From the NCBI RefSeq assembly GCF_004028635.1, contig NZ_RQJW01000003.1:124001-188000 (forward strand): a stretch of 64,000 nt of DNA, written 5' to 3'. A model generated the notes under the pieces. The model was not told the origin of the DNA. It made no database searches and was given only the letters and a program-made list of their open reading frames with translations. Position 1 is the stretch's first letter; the number at the start of each line of letters is the position of its first letter. Positions 11,037 through 19,687 of this stretch are shown here, in pieces. A program made the position numbers and the translations under genes. The stretch comes from Streptomyces cyaneus (GTDB lineage Bacteria > Actinomycetota > Actinomycetes > Streptomycetales > Streptomycetaceae).

Positions 11037-11897
11037 TCATGTCGGACGGGACTGGCGCGGTGGGGTCATGACCCAGCGGATGGTCCGGGTCAGGGCGTGT
11101 CCGGTGGGGCGTACGGCAAGGTCCTCGACGAACGGCACCCGGGGCAGCCACAGCATGCCGCGGGCCCAGGGCGGGAGCAGTGCGACGGCGTTCGCGGCCA
11201 GCCCGCCGTAGAAGGGCCGTACCGCAAGCGGCAGGGGTGGCCGGAACAGCAGGAACCGGGCGGCTGCCCGCGCCTCGGCTGTGGCCCTCAGTTCAGGTCG
11301 GTAGGCGGTCAGGCGCTCGGACAGCTCGCGGCGGTCGCGAGGTGGGTCGCTCACCCCCAGCGCCTCGGCGACACGCGCGGTGTCGGCGACGTAGGCGTCG
11401 TAGCCGGCCGCGTCCAGCGGGCGGGCTCCGTAGCGTTCGTGGGCGCGCAGGAAGCTGTCGGTCTCGGCGGCGTGCACCCAGCCGAGCAGGTGCGGATCTG
11501 CCGCGTGGTACGGCACGCCCTCGGCCGTCGTCCCGCGGATCCGGTCGTGAATGCCGCGGACGTGGTCGACCGCCCGCTGAGCGTCCGCGGCGGTGCCGAA
11601 GGTCGTCACGGCCAGGAAGGTGCTGGTGCGCTGCAGTCGGCCCCATGGGTCGCCGCGGTAACCGGAGTGTCCGGCCACCGCCGCCATGGCGAGCGGATGC
11701 AGGGACTGCAGCAGCAGTGCGCCGAGCCCGCCGATGAACATCGAGGCGTCACCGTGGACGGTGCGGATCGGGCGGTCCGGTCCGAACCAGCGCGGGCCGG
11801 GGGTTTGGTGGATGCGGGCACGTGTCGCCGGTCCGTCGGGGCCGGCCACACGGCGGAACAGAGCCTGGCCCAGCTGTTCACGGACTATGGTCAGCAC
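11037..11897 (-). CDS. MpaB/DUF2236 family oxygenase
   Basis: I place the start at GTG 11897, preceded by AGGGAGG at normal spacing, giving 286 residues; the open frame extends 68 residues further upstream, but that part is Arg/Pro-rich and looks non-coding. The protein matches the oxygenase MpaB / latex-clearing-protein superfamily: IRTVHGDASMFIGGLGALLLQSLHPLAMAAVAGHSGYRGDPWGRLQRTSTFLA, with later AAETDSFLRAHERYG. Family members are haem b oxygenases that cleave isoprenoid double bonds. Adjacent to two other oxygenases. Target unknown. Confidence 0.82.
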   Translation of the reverse strand: MLTIVREQLGQALFRRVAGPDGPATRARIHQTPGPRWFGPDRPIRTVHGDASMFIGGLGALLLQSLHPLAMAAVAGHSGYRGDPWGRLQRTSTFLAVTTFGTAADAQRAVDHVRGIHDRIRGTTAEGVPYHAADPHLLGWVHAAETDSFLRAHERYGARPLDAAGYDAYVADTARVAEALGVSDPPRDRRELSERLTAYRPELRATAEARAAARFLLFRPPLPLAVRPFYGGLAANAVALLPPWARGMLWLPRVPFVEDLAVRPTGHALTRTIRWVMTPPRQSRPT

Positions 11898-12505
11898 GGT
11901 CGGCCTCCCTTCCCCTGCTGCCCAGTGTCCGCGATGCCCGCCCGAACCCGGGCAGGACGGCGGGTAAGGCGGAGTCCGGGGAGGTGTATCTCTCGCCCCT
12001 GCCCAGGCGCGTCCGCCCTCTGGCGCGCTTCGCCTTCGCGCACGCCTGCCGTTCGTGGGACGCCTCCGCCGCCCTGGCTGAACGCTGGTGACTCCGAGCA
12101 CCGTCAGCCGGTGCCGGCAACGGCGACCACCGGTGATCGCGGTCAGGGCCGAGACGCAGCGAAGAGCGGCATGGAGTCGACGGGGACGATCTCGATGTTC
12201 TTGCCGGTACGCGGCGCGTGGATGGCCTTGCCCTCGCAGTCCATGGGCTCAGCAGGGGCAGGCGCTCGGCCGATCGAGGCGTCGTCGGACAGGTCGATTC
12301 GCGAACCGACGCTGCAAAGCAGGGCGATGCCAGGCCGGAACCCCGCTGGGGCTGCCCGGCCAAGGCCGACACGCGCAGCAACGAACCCACACCGAGCAGC
12401 GTCGCATCCTCGACGCCCCGCCCCGGGGTCCAGCTCGGGCCCGCGCCCCTTCGCCATGGTCATGGCCTTATCCCTGCGCAAGGCCTGTCGGCCCCGCCTC
12501 TCAAG
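11898..12505. other. 608-bp region without a convincing gene
   Basis: No ORF here has normal codon bias over its length. On the minus strand two overlapping frames (12143-12481 and 11878-12390) each show short stretches that look protein-like, for example GKNIEIVPVDSMPLF near the 3' end of one and DATLLGVGSLLRVSALAG upstream in another frame. This could be a frameshifted remnant. I cannot name the ancestor. Confidence 0.3.
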
Positions 12506-13435
12506 TCACAACCGGGGCTTGTGTGCCGCGGCGAACTCATCGGCGGCAGTCAGGTCGAAGTCCCCGTGATCGCTGCCGAGCCCCTGCGCCACCAGCGCCG
12601 CCGCCGCGCAGCCGAGGACGGCGGAGTCGTACGGGGTGCGGCCCAGACCCATGCCGCGTACGAAGCCCGCCGAGAACGCGTCGCCGCAGCCGGTCGTGTC
12701 CACCACCTCGATCGCGAAAGCGGGTACCTTCTGCGTCCCCGCCCCCGTCACCAGCAGCGCGCCGTCACCACCGCGGGTGACCGCGACCAGGCCGGCACCG
12801 GCAGCGAGGAGCTTGTTCGCGCCCGCCACCAGGTCCTGTTCGCCGGTGAAACCGAGGACTTGGTCCTCGTTGGGCAGCATGTGGTCGACGTACGGCAGCG
12901 CGGACGCTATCTGCTCGAAACTCCCCAGCACTCCGGGGGCGAGCAGGTCCACCGAGGTGGTCACGCCGTGCTCCTTGGCGTACGCCAGGATGCGCGTGGC
13001 CGTGTCGACTCCGATCAGCTCGGGGCCGCCCAGGTGCAGGTGGGTCGCTTCGGCGATCGCGTCCCAGGGCACGTCGTCGGGGCCGTAGGTGATGTTGGCA
13101 CCGAGCAGGTGCAGCGACGGCCGGTCGCCGTTCGGGCGGATGGGCAGGACGCTCGCGGACGTGGGGGTGTCCGTGCGGCGGACGAGGAACCGGGTGTCGA
13201 TGCCGGCCGCGCCCAGCAGTTGGACCAGCATGTCACCGGTGGGGTCGGATCCGATCGCCCCGGCGCTGCGGACGGATGCGCCGAGCTTGGCCAGGGTCAG
13301 CGCGGTCCCGCCGGCCGTCCCGGCGGCGGTCATCCTGATGTCCTCCACCAGCGTCGCGCCCTGGCCCTCGGGTATCGCCTCCACCGGCCGCACCAGCACG
13401 TCCAGCACATGCACGCCCATCGTGACGACCTTCAT
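12506..13435 (-). CDS. PfkB family carbohydrate kinase
   Basis: A 309-residue ribokinase/PfkB-type kinase starting at ATG 13435 with an AGGAGGG-like site. Motifs: N-terminal GxAxxxA-like region TAAGTAGGTALTLAKLGA and the C-terminal signature VDTTGCGDAFSAGFVRG, whose Asp is the catalytic base and whose GCGD forms the anion hole. It phosphorylates a sugar or ketose hydroxyl using ATP. Its ATG overlaps the stop of the class II aldolase gene, which suggests a kinase/aldolase pathway in which the phosphorylated ketose is then cleaved. Confidence 0.92.
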   Translation of the reverse strand: MKVVTMGVHVLDVLVRPVEAIPEGQGATLVEDIRMTAAGTAGGTALTLAKLGASVRSAGAIGSDPTGDMLVQLLGAAGIDTRFLVRRTDTPTSASVLPIRPNGDRPSLHLLGANITYGPDDVPWDAIAEATHLHLGGPELIGVDTATRILAYAKEHGVTTSVDLLAPGVLGSFEQIASALPYVDHMLPNEDQVLGFTGEQDLVAGANKLLAAGAGLVAVTRGGDGALLVTGAGTQKVPAFAIEVVDTTGCGDAFSAGFVRGMGLGRTPYDSAVLGCAAAALVAQGLGSDHGDFDLTAADEFAAAHKPRL

Positions 13436-14118
13436 CGCTTTCCCTCCTGCACAGGCGGTACGGGGTGGGTGGTGCCGTAGTTCCGGGCGAGCGCGGCCTC
13501 GATCACCGCGAGTTGCTGGTGTTCGTCGAGGACGCGGGGCGTGCCGAGCGCGGCCGCGTGCTGGTAGACGCCGCACGCCCACTCCAGCAGCAGCGCGTGC
13601 TCGACCGCCTTGACCAGCGTCGGAGCGTGTGTGAGCGCGCCGTGGCTGGCCATCAGGGCGGCACTGCGGCCCTCCAGCGCTGTCAGGACGGACTCGGCGA
13701 GCGCCGGCGTGCCGAACGTGGCATACGGGGCCACGCGCACCGAGCCGCCCAGCGCCAGCAACTGGTAGTGGATGCACGGCAGTTCGTCCAATACACAGGA
13801 CAGGGCCGTCGCCATCGGGGCGTGGGTGTGGACGACCGCGCCGGCGCCGTAGCGGTGGTAGACGCCCAGGTGCAGATCCAACTCCGACGTGGGCTCGAAG
13901 CCCCCGGCCACGACCTTTCCGTCCAGGTCGACCACGCTCACCTGATCTGCCGTCAGTTCCGCGAGCACGGCGCCGGTGGCCGTGACGGCGACACGGTCCT
14001 GCACCCGCAGGCTGACATTGCCGGCCGTGCCGATCAGCAGCCCCTGCGCCCCCAGGCGGCGGCACGCCTCGGCCACCGCGGCGCGCTCCTGACCCAGCGC
14101 CGAGCTTGAGTCGGTCAT
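13432..14118 (-). CDS. Class II aldolase/adducin family protein
   Basis: A 228-residue zinc-dependent aldolase. The zinc ligands are seen in VVHTHAPM and the later ASHGALTHAPTL; GTAGNVSLRV near the N-terminus binds the phosphate, and SELDLHLGVYHRY carries the catalytic acidic residue. It resembles L-fuculose-phosphate / 5-deoxyribulose-phosphate aldolases. The start at ATG 14118 has no strong ribosome site. Overlap with the PfkB gene (ATGA) indicates coupling: kinase makes the ketose phosphate, aldolase yields DHAP plus an aldehyde. The exact sugar is unknown. Confidence 0.88.
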   Translation of the reverse strand: MTDSSSALGQERAAVAEACRRLGAQGLLIGTAGNVSLRVQDRVAVTATGAVLAELTADQVSVVDLDGKVVAGGFEPTSELDLHLGVYHRYGAGAVVHTHAPMATALSCVLDELPCIHYQLLALGGSVRVAPYATFGTPALAESVLTALEGRSAALMASHGALTHAPTLVKAVEHALLLEWACGVYQHAAALGTPRVLDEHQQLAVIEAALARNYGTTHPVPPVQEGKR

Positions 14119-14130
14119 GTACGCGACGGT

Positions 14131-14159
14131 AACGTAAACCTGAAACAAAGTCACGTTCA
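14131..14159. promoter_or_regulatory. Candidate TetR operator between divergent genes
   Basis: The 57-bp gap between the aldolase and TetR starts contains AACGT (14131) facing ACGTT (14153), and nested TGAA/TTCA arms (14141 and 14156). The symmetry is imperfect. Position between regulator and regulated operon is typical for TetR autoregulation. Confidence 0.3.
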
Positions 14160-14175
14160 TGTTCGGAGGCTGTAG

Positions 14176-14847
14176 ATGGGGGACCCGAGGACACCGCAGC
14201 CCGGCGGCGCGCGGCACGTCCCCCTGCGCCGCACCCCCCAGCAGGCGCGCAGCAAGGCACGTCTGGCCCGCGTCCTTCAGGCCGCCGAACGTGTCCTGGT
14301 CAGCGAGGGCGTCCGGGCGCTGACCACGACCCGTATCGCGGCCGAAGCGAAGGTCTCGGTCGGTTCGCTGTACCAGTACCTGCCCGACCGCGACGCGATC
14401 ATCGACGCCCTCGCCGCCGGCTACTTCGCCCGGCTCGAGTCGGCCATGGAAGACCTCGTCCGCGCCGCGGCCGAGGAGCAGTGGGACGACCCCGTCGGCG
14501 TGCTCATCGACGCCTACGCCGCCATCTACCGCACCGAACACGGTTTCAGGGCCCTGTGGTTCGGCAGCAGCCTCACCGAGCAGACCCGCGCCGCGGACCG
14601 TGAGCACAAACAGCGGATGGCGGACGGCATCCGGCGCGTCGTACTGGCCCTCGGCATCGCCCCCAACGACGCGGCACTCGCCCGCGCCTGCCACGCCGCG
14701 ACCCTGGCCGCCGACGCCCTCGCGCAGGAGGCGTTCCGCCGGGACCCCGAGGGAGATCCGGGCCTCCTCGACGAAGCCAAGCTCATGCTGCGCGGGTACC
14801 TCACCGCCGTCACCGCGCGCCATGAGGGGCACAAGAGCATGAGGTGA
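14176..14847 (+). CDS. TetR family regulator of the kinase/aldolase pair
   Basis: A 223-residue regulator. The helix-turn-helix is at residues ~20-65: ARLARVLQAAERVLVSEGVRALTTTRIAAEAKVSVGSLYQYLPDRDAI, the standard TetR DNA-binding pattern with the GxLYxYF-like SLYQYLPD. The C-terminal part is helical and divergent, as expected for the ligand domain. It lies 57 bp from the oppositely transcribed aldolase gene and most likely represses it and itself. Ligand unknown. Confidence 0.9.
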   Translation: MGDPRTPQPGGARHVPLRRTPQQARSKARLARVLQAAERVLVSEGVRALTTTRIAAEAKVSVGSLYQYLPDRDAIIDALAAGYFARLESAMEDLVRAAAEEQWDDPVGVLIDAYAAIYRTEHGFRALWFGSSLTEQTRAADREHKQRMADGIRRVVLALGIAPNDAALARACHAATLAADALAQEAFRRDPEGDPGLLDEAKLMLRGYLTAVTARHEGHKSMR

Positions 14848-14902
14848 CCGGCTCGGTCCGGCATAGCCCCGCGTCAGATCAAGGCTCTGTCATCCTGGCA
14901 TC

Positions 14903-15664
14903 GTGCCGAAACCCACTCCCGTCACCCCCGAAGCGCCCGCCCGCATACCCGCCCCGCTGCTCACCCAGCAATGGCTCGACCTCGCCTTCATCCACTGGGC
15001 CGTCGAACCGGACAGCGTGGCCGGACTGCTGCCGGAGGGGACCGTTGCGGACACGCACGAGGGGGTCACCTACGTCGGGCTCGTCGCGTTCCGGATGCAC
15101 CGGGTCGGCTGGCTGCGGCTGCCCGGGGTGCCGTATCTCGGGACCTTTCCCGAGACCAACGTGCGCCTGTACACCGTCGACGCGCACGGACGGCGCGGCG
15201 TCGCGTTCCTCTCGATGGACGCCGCACGGCTGATCCCGGTCGTGATGGGGCGCGTCGGCTTCCGGCTGCCCTACCTGTGGTCGCGGATGGCCGTCCGCAC
15301 CGCCGGTGACACCGTCACCTACACCAGCTCCCGCCGCTGGCCCGGCCCGCGCCGCGCATCCAGCCGTATCACCGTGCGCACCGGCGAACGCATCGAGGAA
15401 CCCACCGAGCTGGAGCACTTCCTCACCGCCCGCTGGGGCATGCACAACGCCTTCTTCGGCGGGGCGGAGTCACTGGCGTATCTGCCCAACCACCACCCCC
15501 GATGGCCACTGCATCGCGCCGAGCTGATCACCTGCGAGGAGAACCTCGTCACTGCTGCCGGGCTGCCCGCCCCGGACACCGCGCCCGTCAGCGTGCTGTA
15601 CTCCCCCGGCGTCCCGGTCCGCCTCGGCCGCCCGGCCCGCCCGGCAGGCATCCCGACACCGTGA
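14903..15664 (+). CDS. YqjF/DUF2071 family protein
   Basis: A 253-residue protein starting at GTG 14903. It matches the DUF2071 (YqjF) family: LLTQQWLDLAFIHWAVEPDSVAGLLPEG, then VTYVGLVAFRM, GTFPETNVRLYT and FLTARWGMHN. The fold is acetoacetate-decarboxylase-like but the function of the family is not established. No operon partner; it is convergent with the DUF1996 gene. Confidence 0.82.
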   Translation: MPKPTPVTPEAPARIPAPLLTQQWLDLAFIHWAVEPDSVAGLLPEGTVADTHEGVTYVGLVAFRMHRVGWLRLPGVPYLGTFPETNVRLYTVDAHGRRGVAFLSMDAARLIPVVMGRVGFRLPYLWSRMAVRTAGDTVTYTSSRRWPGPRRASSRITVRTGERIEEPTELEHFLTARWGMHNAFFGGAESLAYLPNHHPRWPLHRAELITCEENLVTAAGLPAPDTAPVSVLYSPGVPVRLGRPARPAGIPTP

Positions 15665-15667
15665 GCC

Positions 15668-15700
15668 GGGGCCCGGACCGGGACGACCGGTCCGAGCCCC
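15668..15700. terminator. Strong bidirectional hairpin terminator
   Basis: Fourteen-base arms GGGGCCCGGACCGG and CCGGTCCGAGCCCC pair with one mismatch around a GACGA loop, exactly in the gap between the convergent DUF2071 and DUF1996 genes. Confidence 0.65.
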
Positions 15701-15743
15701 GACGGCCCGTGCGGGCGTCAAGCGCCGTGACGGGCCGCTTCCG

Positions 15744-17789
15744 TCATCCGGCGCGGCGCCTCGTACGCATCAGCAGCAGGAAACCGGCCACCAGGAGAAC
15801 GGCGCCGGCCGCGGCCGGCCACAGTGTGGTGCCCGTCTCCGCGAGCCCACCCGCGACCGCCTGCGGCTCCGTTCCGGAATCGGCCCCGGACTCGTCGCCG
15901 ACCGCGGCGGGCTGCGTCTGCGCGGGAGCACTTCCGGCATCGGCGTCGTCGTCCGCCGAGCCGCCCTGTGCGGGGGCGGTGGCGTCCTGCGTGGCCGACG
16001 GGGTCCCGTAGGACTTCGGCGCCACCGTGCTCGACACGGTCGGCTTGTCATCCTTCGCCGGTTCCGTCTCGGGCGCCTCGGTCGCCGGCTCCTCAGCCGC
16101 GGGCTCCTCGGCCGCGGGCGGCTTCGTCGCGGGCTGTTCCGTCGCCGGTGCCTGCGTCGGCTCGCCTCCGCCGTTGCCGGGCTCCGGCTCCTCGTTCCCG
16201 CCAGGCGGAGTGTCTGGAGACTGGGTCGGCTGCGGCTCCTGGGACGGCTCCTCCTCGCCCGGGTCGCCGCCCTGGCCGGCTCCGGCGCCGCACTCGCGGC
16301 CCTCGTTGATGCAGTCGACCATCTCACCCATCAGGTCCTCGGCGAAGACGTTGATGAAGTCGCCGTGGTCGGTGACCGGCTTGTGCAGTTGCTCGGGGAA
16401 GGAGTCCACCGCGAACAACGGGGTCGTACGGCCGCCGTCCTGAAGGCTCGGCGCGTCGACGTCGTACACGATCCGCTGCACCAGTTGCGGAATGGCCTTG
16501 AAGCCCTCCGGGCAGCTGCCGTCGGCGGCCGCGAACGCCACGTGGGTGCGGTGGTTGGCGCTGTCGATGTTCTGCCCGTCCCAGCAGCTCTGGAACTTGA
16601 AGGTGCGCACCACGTCGCTGCCCTGCGGGCACAGCGGGTACTTGTCCTTCAGCTGCCGGTCCTCCAAGCCCGTGCAGCTCCAGGACGCGTTGGCGTTGGC
16701 GGTGCCGTTCACGAACGCCTTGGCGTCGCCGGTGATGATGCGCAGCAGGCGCGGCATCTCGGTGACCTTGCTGCGCGGGTTGCCCACGAACGTCAGCGTC
16801 ACTTCCTTGGGGGTGACGATCTCACCGGCGTTGCCCTCGATACCGCCGCCGGGAGAGTTCGCGTCCTGCTCCTGGGTTCCGTTCTGCAGGCGTATCACGG
16901 GCCAGTAGTACGTGGACTTGTCGCCCTGGTCGACACACGTCGTCTCGGCGTTCGCCAGGTCCTCGTCACTCGCGAAGGCGTCGTTGGCCTGATTGCCGAC
17001 ATAGTCGTGGAAGTGGTGGGCGCCGTTGGAGACGCCGGGGGCCACGATCACGTTGTCGGAGTTGAACAGACCGTTCTCGTTCACTCCGCAACTCGTGGCG
17101 AAGGTGCCGCGGGAGGCGTCCTGCTGCAGGGCCGGGCTGGGCACGTTCGGCTGTACGGCGGTGATGTCCGCGAAGTCGGCGGCGACGGGGCCGTTGCCGG
17201 CCTGGCCGCCGTTACCGGGCTGGCCGCCGTTGCCCGGCTGCTCGCTGCCCTGGTCCGCGTCTTCCTCGCCCGTCTCGTTGCCGCCGCCCTCGTCCTGGCC
17301 ACCGTTGCCCTGGTCGCCGTTGCCGCTGTCGGCGGCGCGCAAGGTGCACGGCGCGAGGGACTCCAGCCCCTCGGGTCGTTCTCCCTGGCGATCGACGGCG
17401 ATGGCGATCCGTTCGATCGTCGCCGTGCGCTTGTCCTTCAGCGGAGTCATGATCGCGCTGTCCGCGAAGCCGGCGTCCTGCTGGACGGCCTGGGCCGACT
17501 CCTGCAACCGCTGGTAGGCCTCGGCGATCTGTTGGTCCAGGAGGGCGAGTTCCTTCGCGACGTCCTCCTTCGCCCCGTCCGGCACCGCCGTCAGTCGGCT
17601 GCCGACGTCCGGGCAGTCGATGGTGCCGGCCGGGGAGGACAGCGTCCGAGCTGGATCCGCTCCCCCGTCCTCGGTGGCCGAGGCGTAGACGTTGGCCCCA
17701 ACCAGGCCGCCGCCGCCCAACATCAGCGCGACCGCTGCAAAGGTCGCGCGCCGTGCGCCCGTGGGGCGTCTTCGCGTGCTGCGTCCCAA
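15744..17789 (-). CDS. Sortase-anchored DUF1996 surface protein
   Basis: A 681-residue exported protein with an apparent TTG start (17789) preceded by GGAG. Order: Arg-rich signal peptide with [13 protein letters not shown] hydrophobic core; helical segment (~50-140); Gly/Asn-rich linker with GNGGQ repeats (~165-205); DUF1996 domain (~215-500) with [35 protein letters not shown] and RTHVAF; a long Pro/Glu/Ala/Thr stalk ([20 protein letters not shown]); then LAETG, a hydrophobic segment and RTRRR. LAETG fits the LAXTG substrates of class E sortases, so it should be covalently attached to peptidoglycan. DUF1996 function is unknown. Confidence 0.85.
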   Translation of the reverse strand: MGRSTRRRPTGARRATFAAVALMLGGGGLVGANVYASATEDGGADPARTLSSPAGTIDCPDVGSRLTAVPDGAKEDVAKELALLDQQIAEAYQRLQESAQAVQQDAGFADSAIMTPLKDKRTATIERIAIAVDRQGERPEGLESLAPCTLRAADSGNGDQGNGGQDEGGGNETGEEDADQGSEQPGNGGQPGNGGQAGNGPVAADFADITAVQPNVPSPALQQDASRGTFATSCGVNENGLFNSDNVIVAPGVSNGAHHFHDYVGNQANDAFASDEDLANAETTCVDQGDKSTYYWPVIRLQNGTQEQDANSPGGGIEGNAGEIVTPKEVTLTFVGNPRSKVTEMPRLLRIITGDAKAFVNGTANANASWSCTGLEDRQLKDKYPLCPQGSDVVRTFKFQSCWDGQNIDSANHRTHVAFAAADGSCPEGFKAIPQLVQRIVYDVDAPSLQDGGRTTPLFAVDSFPEQLHKPVTDHGDFINVFAEDLMGEMVDCINEGRECGAGAGQGGDPGEEEPSQEPQPTQSPDTPPGGNEEPEPGNGGGEPTQAPATEQPATKPPAAEEPAAEEPATEAPETEPAKDDKPTVSSTVAPKSYGTPSATQDATAPAQGGSADDDADAGSAPAQTQPAAVGDESGADSGTEPQAVAGGLAETGTTLWPAAAGAVLLVAGFLLLMRTRRRAG

Positions 17790-17908
17790 GGAAGTACTCC
17801 TACGCCTCGTGGTCGGTCAGGGCATGAAAATCCCCCGGCCTTATACGGAGACGGGCCGCGTTGTGTTCAACCGCCTCACGAATTCACAGAAATTCCTTAT
17901 GACCAGGG

Positions 17909-18361
17909 TCAGTTCATCAGGCCGGCGGCGAGCGTGGCTCCCAGTTCCCAGCACGCCTCGATGTCGGCCTTGCCTGGCTCGCCCGTCACTGTCACGGGTT
18001 GCGCCGCGCGTCGCCAGGCGAGGCCGGTCGTGATGGAGTCGATCGCCCGGACGGCGCCGGTGACGTCGCTGCCGCCGTGGACGTAGTAGCCGAAGGGACG
18101 GCCTCGTGTGGCGTCCAGGCAGGGGTAGTAGACCTGGTCGAAGAAATGCTTGAGGGCTCCCGAGATGTAGCCGAGGTTCGCCGGCGTGCCCAGGAGAAAG
18201 CTGTCGGCGTTCAGTACGTCGGACGCCGTGGCCGACAGTGCCGGTCGGCGCACGACCTCGACGTTCTCGATCTCCGGCGCCGTCGCGCCGGAGATGACGG
18301 CTTCGAGCAGGGCCTGGCAGTTGGGCGAAGGGGTGTGATGCACGATCAGCAAGGTAGGCAC
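17909..18361 (-). CDS. Flavodoxin-fold NAD(P)H reductase-like protein
   Basis: A 150-residue protein from a GTG start. The N-terminus LLIVHHTPSPNCQALLEAV is a flavodoxin-type phosphate-binding loop, and FLLGTPANLGYISGALKHFFDQVY is the conserved flavin-contact region of the WrbA / FMN-reductase group, followed by RPFGYYVHGG. It probably binds FMN and transfers electrons or reduces quinones; partner unknown. No operon neighbour. Confidence 0.85.
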   Translation of the reverse strand: MPTLLIVHHTPSPNCQALLEAVISGATAPEIENVEVVRRPALSATASDVLNADSFLLGTPANLGYISGALKHFFDQVYYPCLDATRGRPFGYYVHGGSDVTGAVRAIDSITTGLAWRRAAQPVTVTGEPGKADIEACWELGATLAAGLMN

Positions 18362-18408
18362 ACCCCGAACCCTGCCGTCGCGCTGCCGATCGACGCAACC
18401 GCAACGGT

Positions 18409-19188
18409 TCAGTTGGCGGCTTGGGCGCGGTCCGGCTCCTCCAGCTCGCCTCGCGTGTCTCCCGGGGAGGAGTTGACCCTGGCGACCGCCGAGGACAGCT
18501 GTTCCTGCACGGCGTCCGGCAGCGCGTCGCCCTTGACCGCGGTGACCAGGTCCCCGGCCAGGGAGTGCAGTTTGGTGTTGGTGTTCTGGGAGGCGGCGAC
18601 CAGTACGGTCCAGGCCTCCTCGGAGCTCAAACTGAACGAGGCCATCAGGATGCCCCGGGCCAGGTCGATGGTCGGCCGCGTCTGCATGGCCCGTCGCAGC
18701 TGGGCGACTTCGATCCGCAGGTCGTAGTCGGCGCCCTCGGACGTCAGCGCGTCCTGGGTGTGCTGGGCTTGCATGTCCTGGCTGTCCGGGCTCGGCCCGG
18801 CGAACAGTGCTTGCGTGCCGGTGAGGGTGAGCAGGCGGTCCACCGCCGCACTCGCCGGGTGGATGGCGATCGTCTTGGCCTGCTCCAGGGCGCGATGGCG
18901 CAGGGTGAGCAGGATGTTCAGGGCGGAGCAGTCGCAGAAGGTGACGCCCTCCAGATCCAGGTCGACGCCGCCGACCGAACGGTTCAGGGCTTCGCGCAGG
19001 ACGCTGCGGAAGCGCTCGCTGGTGTCGAGATCGAGTTCTCCACCGACCTTCACGATGACCCGGTCACCGTCCGGACGGACGGCGGTCACCAGCGAGCATG
19101 CCGGGTCTGCCGCCAATGCGCTTGCGATGTCCGCAGGGTCGGTAATGCCCCCCGTAGGGGGGTTCGCAGAGGACGCGAGCTCTGCCAT
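18409..19188 (-). CDS. STAS-ANTAR two-domain regulator
   Basis: 259 residues from ATG 19188 (AGGCGG-type site; a 12-residue longer frame is unlikely). Residues ~35-135 form a STAS domain: VIVKVGGELDLDTSERFRSVL, then VTFCDCSALNILL with the conserved Ser that is phosphorylated in anti-sigma antagonists. Residues ~155-215 form an ANTAR RNA-binding domain: LRIEVAQLRRAMQTRPTIDLARGILMASFSLSSEEAW. The combination suggests that partner-switch signalling controls RNA binding or antitermination (inference). It is divergent from a small winged-helix gene. Confidence 0.85.
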   Translation of the reverse strand: MAELASSANPPTGGITDPADIASALAADPACSLVTAVRPDGDRVIVKVGGELDLDTSERFRSVLREALNRSVGGVDLDLEGVTFCDCSALNILLTLRHRALEQAKTIAIHPASAAVDRLLTLTGTQALFAGPSPDSQDMQAQHTQDALTSEGADYDLRIEVAQLRRAMQTRPTIDLARGILMASFSLSSEEAWTVLVAASQNTNTKLHSLAGDLVTAVKGDALPDAVQEQLSSAVARVNSSPGDTRGELEEPDRAQAAN

Positions 19189-19282
19189 GACCGCCTCTCC
19201 CTCAGGTACTCCCCGTCTCTGCACCAGAGTGAACCCGAACTGCGGGACACGTCAACAGATACATGAAATGCAGTACGTGTTT

Positions 19283-19311
19283 TTGTATACGTGAACAATC
19301 AGTCGTAGTCT
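19283..19311 (+). promoter_or_regulatory. Candidate promoter giving a leaderless mRNA
   Basis: TTGTAT (19283-19288), 17 bp, TAGTCT (19306-19311) places the start of transcription at or next to the A of the ATG at 19318, which has no ribosome-binding site. Two TACGTG words (19274 and 19288), 14 bp apart, overlap the -35 region and may bind a regulator. Confidence 0.45.
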
Positions 19312-19317
19312 TGGTAC

Positions 19318-19683
19318 ATGGATGGAGTCCCTGAGCCGCACATCGGATGGACCTTTCTGACGAACCATGCCCGGGTGCTGGCGGCGATCGCCGACAACCC
19401 GAACATCCGCATCCGGAGTATCGCCGCGCACTGCCGGCTCACGGAGCGCGCCGTCCAGAAGATCATTTCCGATCTGGAGCAGGAGGGCTATCTGTCGCAC
19501 ACCCGCGAGGGACGCACCAATACCTACCGGATCGCCCCGGCCAAGGTACTGCGTCATCCTGCCGAAGCCGGGCTGACGGTGGCCGCGCTGCTCTCCCTGC
19601 TCGCCCAGGACGAGGCCGATCGCACCTCCTCCCCCCAGCAGCTGAGGTCGGCACGCCAGCGGATGTCGGTGGACGGTGGATGA
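19318..19683 (+). CDS. Small winged-helix transcriptional regulator
   Basis: A 121-residue regulator with a MarR/ArsR-like winged helix in its first two thirds: HARVLAAIADNPNIRIRSIAAHCRLTERAVQKIISDLEQEGYLSHTREGRTNTYRI, covering helix-turn-helix and wing. The remaining ~40 residues have no recognisable ligand domain. It is divergent from the STAS-ANTAR gene and is probably translated from a leaderless transcript. Targets unknown; the shared promoter region suggests autoregulation and control of the neighbour. Confidence 0.85.
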   Translation: MDGVPEPHIGWTFLTNHARVLAAIADNPNIRIRSIAAHCRLTERAVQKIISDLEQEGYLSHTREGRTNTYRIAPAKVLRHPAEAGLTVAALLSLLAQDEADRTSSPQQLRSARQRMSVDGG

Positions 19684-19687
19684 GGGC

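Noticed and set aside
12143..12481. 112-residue minus-strand ORF in the gap after the PfkB gene
   Set aside because: Codon pattern is uneven and only a short part looks protein-like; treated as possible decay rather than a gene.
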